From: Mesocentrotus franciscanus | Taxonomy: Eukaryota > Echinodermata > Echinoidea > Camarodonta > Strongylocentrotidae | Length of the DNA stretch: 64,000 nucleotides | Direction: 5' to 3' | Assembly (NCBI GenBank): GCA_037976565.1 | Contig: CP137670.1 | Span: 124,001-188,000, forward strand | Shown here: positions 37,064 through 48,859 of the stretch, in pieces | How positions within the stretch are numbered: position 1 is the stretch's first letter | Layout of the letters: every line of letters starts with the position of its first letter | Position numbers and translations under genes: made by a program | Notes under the pieces: model-generated | The model's input: the letters and a program-made list of their open reading frames with translations, nothing else | Databases searched by the model: none | Told to the model about the DNA's origin: nothing

Positions 37064-37467
37064 TGTTACTTCAACTTGCGCGGCGAGTTTGGAAGCGTAA
37101 CTTTTTGTACCATAAAACGTTGACAGTGATGATTGCGAATAGGCGCTGTTTCGCCGTACGAACGACACCTCGTCAGGAATTCGATTCGTCTGGTCAGAAG
37201 TTGTTTGCCCTTGGTCATAAGTGAATTTGAAGATCCGTCGACTGATCAGTAGACCTGGATCTACGCCTCCAGTTTTAAGTCACCTCCTTCAGGGTTACCC
37301 TCTATGATGTTATATCCGACGCCGACAAAGAGGACGCCGTGCTGGATCGGAAGCTCATCTGCCGTAACCCAACAGCGTTTGACATCTTGAATTATTACCA
37401 GTGTCGAGATGATAAGAAGAAAAACAGGTTTTCCGCCAAACATTCTGGATGGCATGGACCGCGAATG
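37064..37467 (-). CDS. Apextrin-like exon 1: signal peptide and MACPF N-terminus
   Basis: An acceptor-like TATATATCTTGTAG precedes 37,467, so a 5' UTR intron is likely. The ATG at 37,455 is chosen, with a second in-frame Met four codons on. A hydrophobic signal segment (PVFLLIISTLVII) and then the MACPF opening motif GVLFVGVGYNIIEGNPEGG follow. That frame ends in a stop at 37,261. The following bases encode, in another frame, the next family motif VDPGLLISRRIFKFTY and continue to SYASKLAAQVEVT before the GTGAGT donor at 37,063. A one-base difference in the TTAAAA stretch near 37,275 accounts for the shift. It is either a real mutation or an assembly error in a homopolymer. Confidence 0.8.
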
Positions 37468-37702
37468 CTACAAGATATATAAACAAAACAAGAAAATAAT
37501 GTACTGAGAGCGTTACAAGTAGGAGCCTGCGCATCTAAAGGTGAGTTGCTCAAAATGAATGATTGGAAGGTTTGCACGGCACTAGTTCCTGTGACAACAA
37601 CTCTGCTGTCTGCGTCACTCTCCTATACAAAGCAAACTCTGAAGTTTTACCCTAAACCCAACGCTCTACTAACCTTACCCCTTAAACCCTAACCTTATAC
37701 TT

Positions 37703-38247
37703 AAAGGGATCCGGTAACTTTGTCTCAGATTCTGCAACAAGTCCTGGATTTAGCTCATGCTGCAATGATAATTATAAACCTTTAGGTCAGTCAGGAACCC
37801 ATGACTTTTACAAGCCGATCGCCTATCTGATTATCAAGATATTTATGATTGGAAAACGAAACCAAATTTTGCGTTTTCCTAACGGTTTTGATAACACTGC
37901 AGTCTATTGGGGAACACGAGTATGGTAAAACCGGTCACTCAAAGATTATTACTTTTTTGAGGCACTTCTTGATTATTTTGAAGCGCGATTATTTTAGGGC
38001 TTCAATATTACACCATATCACAGACAAAAGGTACTTTTAGATTTGCACGTCGACGTAGTGGACTGCAACGTGTGCCATTCTTTCAAGGCACTGGCCCGTG
38101 CCCGGCAGTGCCTTAAAAGGACGTCACATTACCTTAAAAGGATGTCACCGTGGCAGTCCACGTTCTCGTCGTGTACAATCTAAAAGTCCCTACTGATAAC
38201 ACGTAGGGCCGTGCATCTCAGATTTAACATTGTTAAACGATGCCTTT
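37703..38247 (+). mobile_element. AAAGG-ended element, interrupted by a MITE
   Basis: Homologous in inverted orientation to the uninterrupted copy at 60,076-60,449 (shared: CATGACTTTTACAAG, GATTATCAAGATATTTATGA, GGGCTTCAATATTACACCAT). Here it is about 166 bases longer because another element sits at 38,029-38,191. The ends are short (AAAGG and CCTTT), with TTAA in both flanks. Confidence 0.8.
38029..38191. mobile_element. Complete MITE with ACTTTTAGATT inverted ends
   Basis: The left end AGGTACTTTTAGATTTGCAC pairs with the inverted right end (AGGGACTTTTAGATTGTACA when reversed). The inner arms hold TGGACTGCAACGTG/CACGGTGACATC-like pairs, so the whole element can fold. It splits a CAGAC-ACTGATAAC site that is intact at 60,076-60,449. 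Confidence 0.85.
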
Positions 38248-38386
38248 AACCTAAAGCCAAAATGTAACCCTAGCCCTTACCATATACCTTTGATGAAATA
38301 AAATCCAGCAATTGTAGCAGGGGCAAATGTCGGGTAATCGCTGGGAAATGTGGTATTGTTTGAGCTAAATACAAAACGCAACCCTA

Positions 38387-38625
38387 TAGGTCGTTGCTAA
38401 TAAGAAAGTTATGAATTTTTAATGACATGACAAACGTTGAAAATCACTAGACAAATTGGCAACTCACTCATGAGTCTTTGACGTCACTATCCACTAATTA
38501 TTTTCTTTATATTGATAATACAAATTTCCTATTTTCCCCCTAAGAATCTTATTTCTTCACACCAGCATCCAAGTCAGATTGATAGTAATATGTTTTTGTG
38601 TGGATGCACTAATATAGAGTAATAT
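38387..38625 (-). repeat. Fragment of the 19,322-19,909 foldback family
   Basis: Carries the same inner sequence in the opposite order, including AAATTGGCAACTCACTCATG, TATCCACTAATTATTTTC and CACACCAGCATCCAAG-like stretches, without the outer arms. Confidence 0.7.
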
Positions 38626-38867
38626 TTTCCAGCTAAATCATGATAAATGTGAATTTTGATAAACTGTTTATATAAAAATCAATAATTATGAATATACAAT
38701 ATTCAGAAAATAGTATAAATTCTTCAAAGTTCATAAAAGATTTTGTGAAATGTCATGCACGCAATATGATACAAATCATATAAGTCTTGTGCAACTTAAA
38801 AAAAAGAGGAGTCGAACTTTTTATAAATTTCTGTAAAGAAATTATCACATAATTCTTTAAATACTGG

Positions 38868-39122
38868 GTATTTTTACCACGCTCATATCACACAATTAAG
38901 GTGCTCAAGGCGCTTCACTATTACCCGGGCTCGAATGAAGAAATTAATTTCGGTGCTCACATCCTTCAAATAATTCCTACCTATCGGTAAGTATTCAACA
39001 CCTGGGTGGAGAGCAGCAAATGTATATTAATTTCTTGCCAACGGACGAGTGCCAAACCGGGGCTCAAAACCACGTCCTTCGCATCTCCAGTAAAGTAGTT
39101 AAACCACTCGTCTACGACACCT
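38868..39122 (-). mobile_element. tRNA-derived SINE, minus strand
   Basis: The 5' head (39,122-39,059) has a tRNA-Ser-like A box (GTAGACGAGTGGTTTAACTA), an anticodon-loop-like CTGGAGA and a B-box-like GGTTTTGAGCCCC. The body runs on to about 38,868 with TTGAGCACCTTAATT-type sequence. The head is too diverged to be a working tRNA. Confidence 0.65.
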
Positions 39123-39433
39123 TTAAATCTAATTCTCTACATTTTGAAGACAAACTTACATTGTCACTAGACTAAAAGTTTTTGTATTGAGGTGCTAAAA
39201 GTCAGGTGCCGCAACAAGTTGTGCTAAGTTCAGCTCCAAAGTTGTGCTTAGTTTAGCGCCGAACGAGCACATGGCACACAAACCCACATACACACACGCG
39301 CACCCAACGCACCCACCCACCCTCAAACACTAGTATTTTTGTGGTGCACAAAAAAGCGTGCCAGAACAAGACGGTCCTAAATTCAATGAACCAACGAGGG
39401 CAAGGATCTAGAACCTGAAGAGATATAACAATA

Positions 39434-39500
39434 TGCCGGGGGATCGAACCCACGACCTTTGATTTCCAGTCGAGTGATTAGACCACTCGACTATATATGA
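39434..39500 (-). mobile_element. Second tRNA-Ser-like SINE head
   Basis: On the minus strand: TAGTCGAGTGGTCTAATCAC, then CTGGAAA (anticodon-loop-like) and a good B box, GTGGGTTCGATCCCCC. The body towards 39,250 is not clearly shared with the neighbouring SINE. Confidence 0.6.
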
Positions 39501-41634
39501 CACATAATTATACGTCTTTCGGATGATGACGTTAAAGGTCCGTCCCACACACAAATGATTGGTAAGATGACCCTTTCACATCACATAGCAAACTCTATAC
39601 TGTCTTCAAGTATACTCTGGGTAAATGGTGCCAGGTAAAAATGTCAGAAGTTAAAAAGCAAATATTGGATACGTCAGTGCCCCATCACCGCCACCACCTC
39701 CATCATAGCAGGTGAATTCATGCCAGCGCAGATCATTTGTGTCTGGATAGCGTTGAAACGATTGAATGCAGGGACAGCAAGATATCGTAAATCTTACACG
39801 TTTTCTTCTTTAAATATCTAATTCCTCTTTAATGTCACAAGACCCAATAAACAAGGTGCTGCATGGTGAATTATAAAGTTAGGAAAGGAACATATTTATT
39901 GACAAGGATAATGCTTTGTTTTCCGCAATCAAACATGGACCACTCTGCATTTTTTCAGAAAGCATCACAGCGTAAAGATTATTTGAACATATGTTGCAAA
40001 CAAAAGAAAAACATTACTATATACTGTATAGATATTAAAGTTAGTTTTGATCTCTCTTTTATTAAAATTGAACACCTCGTTTTTGTTTACTGTACTGCAT
40101 TATATTTTGCCAAAAACGCGAAAGAAATTTAAAAAAAAGGAAATTCAGTGCAGAAAAGACAATAGTCTGCCACGTTATTCTCACTTCAAGAGAGACTAAT
40201 TTGTTTAGATTTTTGTTTTTTTTTTGACATTTTTTTCTATGATTACGATAATATATACAAAGATTAAATATGGAATATCATAACAGATAACAGATAACAG
40301 ATAACAATATCAAAATTACATATAAATTGACGTAATAGCGTTCAAAATGTGAAGAAAGAATGAAAGAAAAAAACAAGGCATGATATCGCAATTTTCCTTA
40401 ATTGTATATAACAACGTGTGATCAAGGATATCTGTGTAATATAACGTTTTGGGAGGACCGCCGAAGGGAAAAATATTTTCCCTCGTTATCATATTTCCCT
40501 CAGCACTCTGCGCTAATTGAAAATATAACCCTTTGGGAAAAATTTAACTCCCTTATGGGGTCCCAAAATGTTACATCACACACCCTAACAAAACAATATC
40601 TGTATAAAATCTATAAAATCCATAAAACCAGAGAGTACCAGATATCGCTTACAATGAAACTAACATACATAGACTTATGCGTACGACACGTGACTCTGTA
40701 CAGAGTACGGTTTTTTCTCTGTAACATTAGGAAATGTACACGATTTATAATACACTGAGCATGTAATGGATGTTATAGTTTGCTTACCATAAACTTTAGA
40801 GAAATCTTGGCAACTGATTCTTTCTTCTAAGGCACGACAGGAAAGATGCATCTGTCTCGACGTATTAAACGACGTTGCAGCTATAGTTGGCGAAGATACC
40901 GCCTAAAAGTGATTCTACACCAACCGATTTCTCTGTATTTATTGAGATGATTGGACTGTAGGTATCAAACCGCACCATACGGTTTCTGTTTTTTGTACTT
41001 GGGTAAATGCACTTTCCTCTATAAAACAATTGGCATTGTTTTAATTGGATGAATTTCGATTAAAGTAATTTTATGTAAATTTGGGAGTATGATTTATTAC
41101 TTTTTTATTCTTGATATACAAATCTAAATCTGTCCCGGATCTTACGCTGAATTGTACAATTAAAAGAAATGCATATAACAATACATAAGAATACCATACC
41201 AACATATTACAAGGGGGTAATTAGTGATTAGGCATGGTAGATGTGAGCCATATATGATATTTTGTTTATCTATCTATCCTGGTATCTTCCCAGTTCAGAG
41301 GTTGATTACAACCTTGTTCCACACATCTCTGTTGTCTGCCATTTTAGTTCACTCTTGCAGTGTCATTCCCCTCCATGTCTTTATGTTCTCCTCCCAGTTG
41401 GTTCTCGGCTTCCCTCTCGGTTTTCTAATGTACAGTACCTTCTAACAATTCTTTCAAGACACCCTGATGTCTTTTAATATGACCACAATATTTCGCCTTT
41501 CTTTCTTGAACTATTCCTATGAGGATATGTTGTTTAAGCCCTGCCATATGCAATTTCTTAGTTATCAAATCTTTCTATGTTAGTCTCATCATTTTCTGTA
41601 AACCAAAATTGCGAAAGATGTGATTTTCTTTTCT
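39501..41634. other. AT-rich sequence, no gene seen
   Basis: A small AACAGAT tandem run at about 40,282-40,305. Open frames at 39,863-40,132 and 40,402-40,758 show no recognisable domain and lie in AT-rich, repeat-like DNA. Confidence 0.4.
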
Positions 41635-42187
41635 TATTTATTTATTTATTTATTTATTTATTTCGGTTTAAAAAGACATATAAATATACATGATTCAAAG
41701 GTCCAAGGACCAAAACTGATCATGTTTACAAGTAATACAATAATCTTATAGATACAGTAAATATACAATAGTAAGCCAAACAGACAAGTATAACAAGTAC
41801 AAGATGGCAATAAAGATTAAATATAATACATTTCAATCAATACAATACCAAAATAAACTAAGAGAAAGTAATGATCAAGAACGTCAAATTACTAAACTGA
41901 TTTAGGGTAATGGTAACAGATAAACAGACAATAATAATAATGTTCAGTAACCAAACAATCGAACAAAATAGGGGAAAATAATATTTTGAAAATAGGCAAC
42001 GATAAAAGCCTTAAAACCTGAATTAACATAATTACGTTTGAGTTGAATGGGTTACTACATAGAAATATATCTTTTACAACTTGGAATCGACTTTAAAAAG
42101 CAGATATACAATGGCATTATTAAAATATAACGTATACCGAAGAAGAATGTGTCAATAAGAATTATTATGTGGAGTATTGCAAAGAGG

Positions 42188-42221
<34 letters not shown>

Positions 42222-42224
42222 AAA

Positions 42225-44066
42225 TCAAGGATTATTAATAGTACGAACAAGAGAAGGAACAGCAGAATTTTGATACCGGCTAGTCCTGCACCTAGGAATG
42301 ACCAAACCTTGATTATTACGGAGGGGGCGAAAATTGGGCAAGGAATCTTTAGATGGTGGAAGTATGTCTCTGTGACGGGACGTCAGCAGCGAGTGGGCAA
42401 ATTTGTTATCAAGCTCAATTCTTCTTGCTTGGAGGGAGGGTAGATTTAGACTCTTTAGCCTTTCATCATAGGTGAGAGGAGTGAAACCGAGAATGATCTT
42501 GGTCACACGTCTCTGAACTCTCTCAACTTTTTCAGACTGTTGACAAGTGATTGAAGAAGACCAGACAGTTGAGGCATACTCCAGAATGGGACGGATATGG
42601 GATGCGTAAATCGTAGTTAGGTCACTCAAGGATGCATTGTATTTCTTCAAGATGCACAACATAAACAATCGTCTCGAAGCTTTTTGAACGATATGATCAA
42701 TTTGTTGACCCCACTTCATATTACATTGTAAAGTAATGCCTAACAGTGACAGGTATGTGACTTCCTGAAGAACAGTATCGCCGATCTTGATTTCAGGGAA
42801 AGGTGGAGGGTTCCGCATGAAGCATATGTTTATTATTTTACATTTTGACGGTTTGGGCGTCATGTGATTTGTGCTAGACCATTGGGTTAGCTGGGAGACC
42901 TGATCTTGCAATTGTGATTGCTGAGTATGTCTTCTAAATTCTGCTAGGGTTAGGTCGTCAACATATTTCCATCTATTTGGGGTGAAATCTGCAGCATCAT
43001 TGATCATGATAAGAAATAGGATTGGGCCAAGCTTTGTGCCTTGTGGGACACCACATGTTATGTATTGAACTTGAGAGGTAATCCCACCAAGGCGGACAGT
43101 TTGGGATCTGTTGCTCAGGAAGTCACACACAACGGAAATGATAGATTGATTGACACCCATATATATCATCTTAGTTACTAAAACGGTATGATCGATAGCA
43201 TCAAATGCTTTAGCATAGTCAATTGTGCAAATTGATGCAATCGTTCCCGATTTGTCAGTTTCACGCAAAATACAATCAACCAGGCTGAGGAGGTAATGTA
43301 CAGTGGAAGAGCCTCTGACACTGCCAAACTGACGGTGGTCTATATGATTGGCTATATCACGTCTAATCCACTCCACAAGAAACTCCTCAAAGACACGAGC
43401 AAAGACTGGTGTTACAGAGATAGGACGTAATTGATCCAGAGAATTACATGGGTTTACTTTAGGAATCGGAATGATATTACCGATTTTCCAATACTCTGGA
43501 AACATACCGGATTGTAGACAGGAATTAAAAATGATAGATAATGGTACAGATAATTCTACAGCAAACTCACGAACAAGCCTCAAAGGAATATCATAAGTAT
43601 GAGGTGACTTTGAGATATTCAGTTTCTTTAATTTATTGTACACTTGGTAAGGTTGGATTTCCGGTGGTGGTGAATCAGCTGGCAAGTATACCGGAAGAGA
43701 CTTGCGATCCAGGGGTGGTAGGGAGGAACAGACATCCGCAAAGTGGGAGTTTATCCAGTCAGCTTGCTCAGCGGGTGCCATATGAGATCCAGGTAGCTTA
43801 TTTGATGTCTTTTTTACACTAGTAAGGTTACGGATCTCCTTGTACCATTTCCCAGGTTGTGATTTCTTCAGGTGTGACACCTTTCCAAGGAAGAATTTGC
43901 TCTTGGCAGCTTTAATTTCCCGCTCTACTTGATTTCTGAGTTTACTATAACGTGGAAGGTTTCCTGATTGATAGGCAGCTTGGCGTTGGTCGATCAGAGA
44001 ACGAATACGATTGCTCATCCATGGTTTATCATCTTCTCTCCGTACAATGGTAATCTGAGGAAGCAT
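42225..44066 (-). pseudogene. LINE ORF, reverse transcriptase part
   Basis: 613 codons in the frame following the break. The RT blocks are in order: LRPISVTPVFARVFEEFL, CTIDYAKAFDAIDHT (first catalytic Asp), CGVPQGTKLGPILFL and KYVDDLTLAE (catalytic Y-V-D-D, a variant of Y-A-D-D). The thumb/C-terminal region continues through HIRPILEYASTVW and VERVQRRVTKIILG. There is no RNase H domain, as expected of CR1/L2. The ATG at 44,066 is inside the original protein and is probably not a real start. Confidence 0.85.
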
Positions 44067-45346
44067 CTCTCATAAGCCGTGGTTAGCTCATCTTGAAATG
44101 CTACCTGCATATCAGCAGCATTTTCAAAATCAAGTAGCCAACTCCAATCTACAGAGGTCAGCCACTGGCCAAAGGACCTGATAGAAGAATCTCTAATGGG
44201 GCGGATTGATATCTTCTGTCGCTTCGGTTTGGGAATAGTGGCCTTCGGAGAAACAATGATCGTTCTATGATCACTGTTACGAATCGGGTTGATGACTGCT
44301 GGTCGGTTGTAATCATCAGCGATATTTGTCAGGACCTTGTCTAAAACGTTATCGCCTCTCGTAGGTTTGTCAACAATCTGGGAAAAATCGAGTTCAGATG
44401 CTAGAGAATCGGTATCCATGTCATTGAAGTCTCCCAAGATCACTATGCCAGATTCAGGAAAATGAGTGTGAATATAATCCACTGTCTCAACCAATGAATC
44501 GTTAAGATCTTGGTGAAAGGGCGAATTGGGTGGTGCATAAACAGCAGCTACGAACATTGTGCGGAGCTTCCGAGAATCTAATCTAATCCATAGGACCTCG
44601 AGCTCGGGTGACGTCGCATTATCAAGAATGGTAACATTGAGATCAGATCGGGTGTAGATTGCGACGCCGCCACCTTGACGGCCTCTGCGATCACGACGAT
44701 GAAGCGCAAATCCAGGAATATGGAATTGTTCATCAGGTTTAGAGTCATTCAGCCAGGTTTCACACAGAACTGCAATATCAGTTTGATTGACATTCATTGT
44801 AACAATCAAGTCATCTAATTTATTTGATAGTGATCGGAGGTTACTCAACAAAATTGATGGGTATGGAGTTCTCTTCGTAGAACTTGAGATATTATTTGCA
44901 TTGATATTTGTCTGAATTGTAATAAGATTGTTAGCACATACGTTTCTTTCATTCAGATTTCGGGCCTTACGATATCTCGAAACATTACATACGGAGTTAA
45001 TCGGCCGACAGATGTGACTACCAGCCCTTCTTCCCCGTTTGCGCTTAACGATACCGAGTTCCATGGCAACACGACGCACATTCTCAGCCGGATACGAGAC
45101 ATTGTGACGTAACTTGTACAGTTCGGGCACTGAATAAACGTACCGTTGCGGACAATGAGAATTTGACCGGCCAGGGCATGATTTATCCATTGTGTTCGTA
45201 CCAGAAATTTGCATATGAAAGACAGAACTCGGAAGTGTGCAGCCAATAATTCGTTGTGTGTGTAAGTCTACGACCATCGAAAGCAACGATAATGTCAACA
45301 ACAAACTTGTAAAATGTAGGCAAACGATAAAACGAATCACATCCAT
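44015..45346 (-). pseudogene. LINE ORF, N-terminal part with APE endonuclease
   Basis: 443 codons, ending by frameshift. A hydrophobic start, a basic stretch (VKRKRGRRAG) and then the endonuclease follow: ILLSNLRSLSNKLDDL, IAVLCETWLND (catalytic Glu), GRQGGGVAIYTR, VILGDFND and, near the end, NSDHRTIIV (catalytic Asp-His). This is the apurinic-endonuclease fold that nicks target DNA in CR1/L2/Jockey-type elements. The frame then runs into a stop at 44,015 while the RT frame takes over, so the original was one protein and a single small indel lies around 44,040-44,070. Confidence 0.85.
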
Positions 45347-45566
45347 ACCTGGTTACAGTGAGTCCTAAATATACAAATAGAGACTTGGCGAAGAGCGGCA
45401 ACAGTTTACTAAAGAACAAACAGTAAAACAAATGGTATATTTACAGCTCAAAAAATCTACCAGGGCCGCAGCTCAACAGCGCCCTCTTTTTTCCATAACA
45501 TTGGTATCTGTAAATGTTTCTGCTCCATGAAATAAAAGTTATCGCTGTTATTAATGATTTTCAATC

Positions 45567-45716
45567 AGGGGCCCGTTTCATAAAACTTGCTATCTATAAC
45601 AAATGCTAAATTTCTATGACAAATTTGCTCTCGGCCAATCAGATGTTATGATTTCAGTAGCTTATAACAGTAGCTTGTAACTTGTTATTGAGATCAAGTT
45701 TTATGAAACAGGGCCC
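45567..45716. mobile_element. MITE with GGGCCCGTTTCATAAAACTT ends
   Basis: GGGCCCGTTTCATAAAACTT is inverted at the right end (AAGTTTTATGAAACAGGGCC). A central stretch (GGCCAATCAGATGTTATGAT) resembles the element at 59,054-59,198. Non-coding. Confidence 0.85.
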
Positions 45717-45774
45717 AGACATGCCAGATGCGGACTTGAAGATTCTCAGGTGTCTCCAACCTGGGTTGCTAAAC

Positions 45775-46110
45775 GTTTCTTTCAACTCTTTTTCCCAACG
45801 TTTTATTCTTTTATTTTTTTTAATTTGTTGTCCTTTTCTTTCTCACTGTTCTCTTATTCTCTCTTTCTCTTTATCTCTTTTTTCTTTGTTTGTTGTTTGT
45901 TTCCTTTCTCTCTCTCTCTCTCTCTCTATTTTCCTCTTTTTCTCTTCGCTCGTGCTCCTTTTCTTTTGTTCTCCTTTTCCTTTCCGCGCATTTCTAGTCC
46001 TTTTTTTGTTTTGTCATTCTCGCGCGTCTCTCATTCCTTTTTCCCGCGTATTCCCAGTGTTATATTTTTGTCGTCATCGTCATTTTTAACAGACTTATCC
46101 AAGTGCTCAA
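45775..46110. repeat. Pyrimidine-rich tract
   Basis: C/T-rich plus strand with a CT microsatellite at about 45,906-45,928. The long Phe/Ser-rich open frames here are composition artefacts. Confidence 0.65.
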
Positions 46111-46442
46111 TCCCCCTCCCCGTTGAGCCAAAAAAAGTGGTTCTTTCACCCCCTACTGCGCGAAATATCGCCCGGCCTTTTATACATGTATCAATATAAG
46201 CTATTATTTTCAAATCTTGTATTGCTGAGGTTATATGTCAAATTGTATAAAGTGTTATGTAACATAATTTTACACTTTTTCGAGCAAGGGATTCATTGTG
46301 CAATTAATGAATTCGATTTAGTTTGTTGAGAGAAAAGAATAAAATATCATTCCAAATCAACAACAACAACAAAATCAATCACCCCCGAGAAAAAAACTGC
46401 ACCAGCCACCGTGGAATGGGAAATGGGAAACTCTCTTCGCAA

Positions 46443-46509
46443 GCACAGTGTGTGTGCGGTGTGTGTGTGTATGTGTGTGTGTGTTAATGCGTGTCCGTGT
46501 TAATGCGTG
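46443..46509. repeat. GT microsatellite at a LINE insertion point
   Basis: GTGTGT repeats followed by two copies of TTAATGCGTGTCC. The truncated LINE coding sequence begins immediately after. Confidence 0.8.
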
Positions 46510-47138
46510 TCCCTGGTAATGACGGGTTTACGGTAGAATTTTATCTCACATTTTGGCCGCAGTTAGGAGGGTTACTGGTTGATGTTTTTAACGAAGTATT
46601 TGAAAAAGGTTGTTTATCGACTTCTCAGAAACAAGGTGTCATAACATTAATTGAAAAAGACGGTAAGGATCCTTTATATGCTAAAAATTATAGACCAATT
46701 ACGTTGTTGAACACCGACTATAAGATAATATCAAAAGTAATGGCAAAACGAATAAAGGATGTCTTGAATGATGTTATTTCTGCTGATCAAGTAGGCTATA
46801 TAAATGGTAGACATATTGGTGAAGCTATACGTTTGATAGATGATGTAATTTTTCACTGTAATAACCATTGTGAGGAAGACATTTTCCTTATAGCAGTCGA
46901 CTTTCAAAAGGCTTTTGACTCTGTCTCACACAAATTTCTTTTCAAAGTATTGGAATTGTTTGGTTTTGGACAGTATTTTTGTTCTTGGGTTAAAACCATG
47001 TACAATGGAATTAGTAGTTGTGTTATGAATGGAGGCTTCTCTACAGGTTATTTTGATATTAAGAGAGGGGTAAGGCAGGGGACCGCTTTCACCGTATTTG
47101 TTTTTGCTAGTTATAGAAACTATGGCTCACGCCCTTAG
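46491..47138 (+). pseudogene. L1/Tx1 LINE RT fragment 1
   Basis: RT fingers and palm: NYRPITLLNTDYKIISKVMA, QVGYINGRHIGE, AVDFQKAFDSVSH (catalytic Asp) and GVRQGTAF, where the frame breaks. The first few residues come from the flanking microsatellite, not from the element. Confidence 0.85.
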
Positions 47139-47316
47139 AAATGATAGGGCTATTAAAGGAGTGGAATTCGATAATTCTGAAATTCGACAAATTCTGTATG
47201 CCGATGACATGACCATGTTTGTAAGGAATGAATCATCGATTAAAAGAATACAAGATATTTTCCTAGCTTTCTATAAATTAAGTGGTTTAAAGGTTAACAT
47301 TGAAAAACCAATGTAA
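47098..47316 (+). pseudogene. L1/Tx1 LINE RT fragment 2
   Basis: Continues the palm in a shifted frame with IETMAHALRNDRAIKG and the catalytic ILYADDMTMFV. It ends at LSGLKVNIEK, where a second frame break follows. Confidence 0.85.
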
Positions 47317-48859
47317 TGAGAATAGGTAAAAACAGAAGAGAGTCGGGAACTTTACCTTTTGGTAATATTGTAACGGAAATGAAGATTTTAGGCGTATATT
47401 TTTGCTTGGATACAATGAGAATGGAAGATTTGAATTATAAAGAGATTTTGAGTAGAATTAAAAGACTTTTGGGGTGGTGGAAACAGAGAGATTTAACAGT
47501 GATGGGGAAAGTACATTTGCTCAAAACATATGCCTTGTCAAAATTAAACTACGTTTCGTCGTCATTAGTTGTTCCAAGGTGGGTAGGAATAGAAACTAAG
47601 AAAATTTGCTTTGATTTCATATGGAAGGGAAAAGATAGAATTAAAAGAGATATTTGTTATCAAGATTACATGGATGGTGGCTTAAGGATGATAGATTTTG
47701 ATTTATTTGTGAAAACCCAAAGGGTAATGTGGTTAAAACGACTACTTTATGGGGAAACAAATATGGGCTGGAAACTTTATTTTGATTACATCTTTAGAAA
47801 AGTGGGTGGAAGGTTTATCTCGCTTTGTAATTATGATATTAAGTTATTGAAATTGAAAGCCCCACAGTTCTATTTAGAGATTTTAAAGGCTTGGCAAGAT
47901 ATTGAGGAAAACAGGAATTTTGCAGGAAAAGTCAATCCAATTATTTTTAACAATAAAGATTACCTTTTGAAAGGTAAAATGATTTTTGATGAAGATTTGT
48001 TTAAAAATAATATATACCTTGTCGATCACGTTCTTGAGAGAGAACAGGTGAAAACAGTAAATTATTTTCATAGACAAGGCTTGAGTGCTGAAAATATTAT
48101 GGAAATTTGGAAGATAAGTGATGTCGTGTTGAAAAGCGAAAAACATAAAGGGAACTTCCAGGATTTATGCTCATATGATGTAGACAATTATAATATTTCT
48201 TTGAAGATGTTTGGAAAAGTCATTTTACTGAAAGATGTACCATCTAGAAAGGTCTACGAAAATTTTGTAACTAATCTCCAGCACCTGTATACTTTCCGAA
48301 TAAAAGATGATCACAACCATTTTGATTTTTCAAAAAGAAATTTCACAAATATTTATAAGAATCAGAACTACAACAATTTTACCGAAAGTCAGGAATTTCA
48401 GTATAAATTACTTCATGGTGCAATTTATACCAATGAACATCTTTTTAAATTTGGGTTTGTTGATAACAATTACTGTTCATTCTGCAAGGAAGCACCGGAA
48501 TCATACGAACACCTATTTTGGGTTTGTCGTGATGTAAAGGCCTTATGGCAAATGGTTATTGAAAAACTAGGTTTAGGAAGTCTTCGGAAGGCAGAGTGGA
48601 AAGAAATACATGTGGGAATCACTGGATCTGAACCTGAAATTAAATTTTGCAATACTGTGATTTTCTTAATGAAATATATTATTTTTAAGACAAGGTCAGA
48701 GGGAGAGTTCCTACTCAGGAAAGATGTTTTCAAACTTTGTTAGAATATCAAAATGAAGAAAAAGCAATAGCTATTAAAAGGAATAAGTTAGATAAGCATT
48801 TGTTAAAATGGGAGAGATTGCACCGAAATGGCAGGACTGGGGGCGATATCCAGGGGTAA
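47316..48859 (+). pseudogene. L1/Tx1 LINE RT fragment 3 and C-terminal domain
   Basis: Thumb and C-terminal region of about 475 codons, including MKILGVYFCLD, KTYALSKLNYVSSSLVVPRW and the Cys/His motif CSFCKEAPESYEHLFWVC. The frame stops at 48,743, but an adjacent frame continues with Lys-rich coding (about 40 residues) to 48,859, so a third break lies near 48,735. Confidence 0.8.

Larger units (their letters stand above)
41635..45440 (-). mobile_element. CR1/L2-like non-LTR retrotransposon, nearly full length
   Basis: A minus-strand LINE. The 3' end at 41,635-41,663 is a (TAAA)n tail, as usual for CR1/L2 types. A 3' UTR with a GA microsatellite (42,184-42,222) precedes it. The coding part (45,346-42,225) gives an Arg-rich N-terminal region, an APE-type endonuclease and a reverse transcriptase without RNase H. 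The 5' boundary (about 45,440) is uncertain. One frame break near 44,040-44,070 separates endonuclease and RT; otherwise the coding region is strikingly open, so the insertion is fairly young. Confidence 0.85.

Noticed and set aside
36628..37224. 198-codon Phe/Ser-rich plus-strand open frame
   Set aside because: It covers a pyrimidine tract and then runs antisense through apextrin-like exon 1.
40402..40758. 118-codon plus-strand open frame
   Set aside because: AT-rich, no recognised motif; repeat-like sequence (CCCTTTGGGAAAAATTT) at its core.
45682..46199. Phe/Ser-rich open frames on the plus strand
   Set aside because: Pyrimidine tract and CT microsatellite; no conserved protein pattern.
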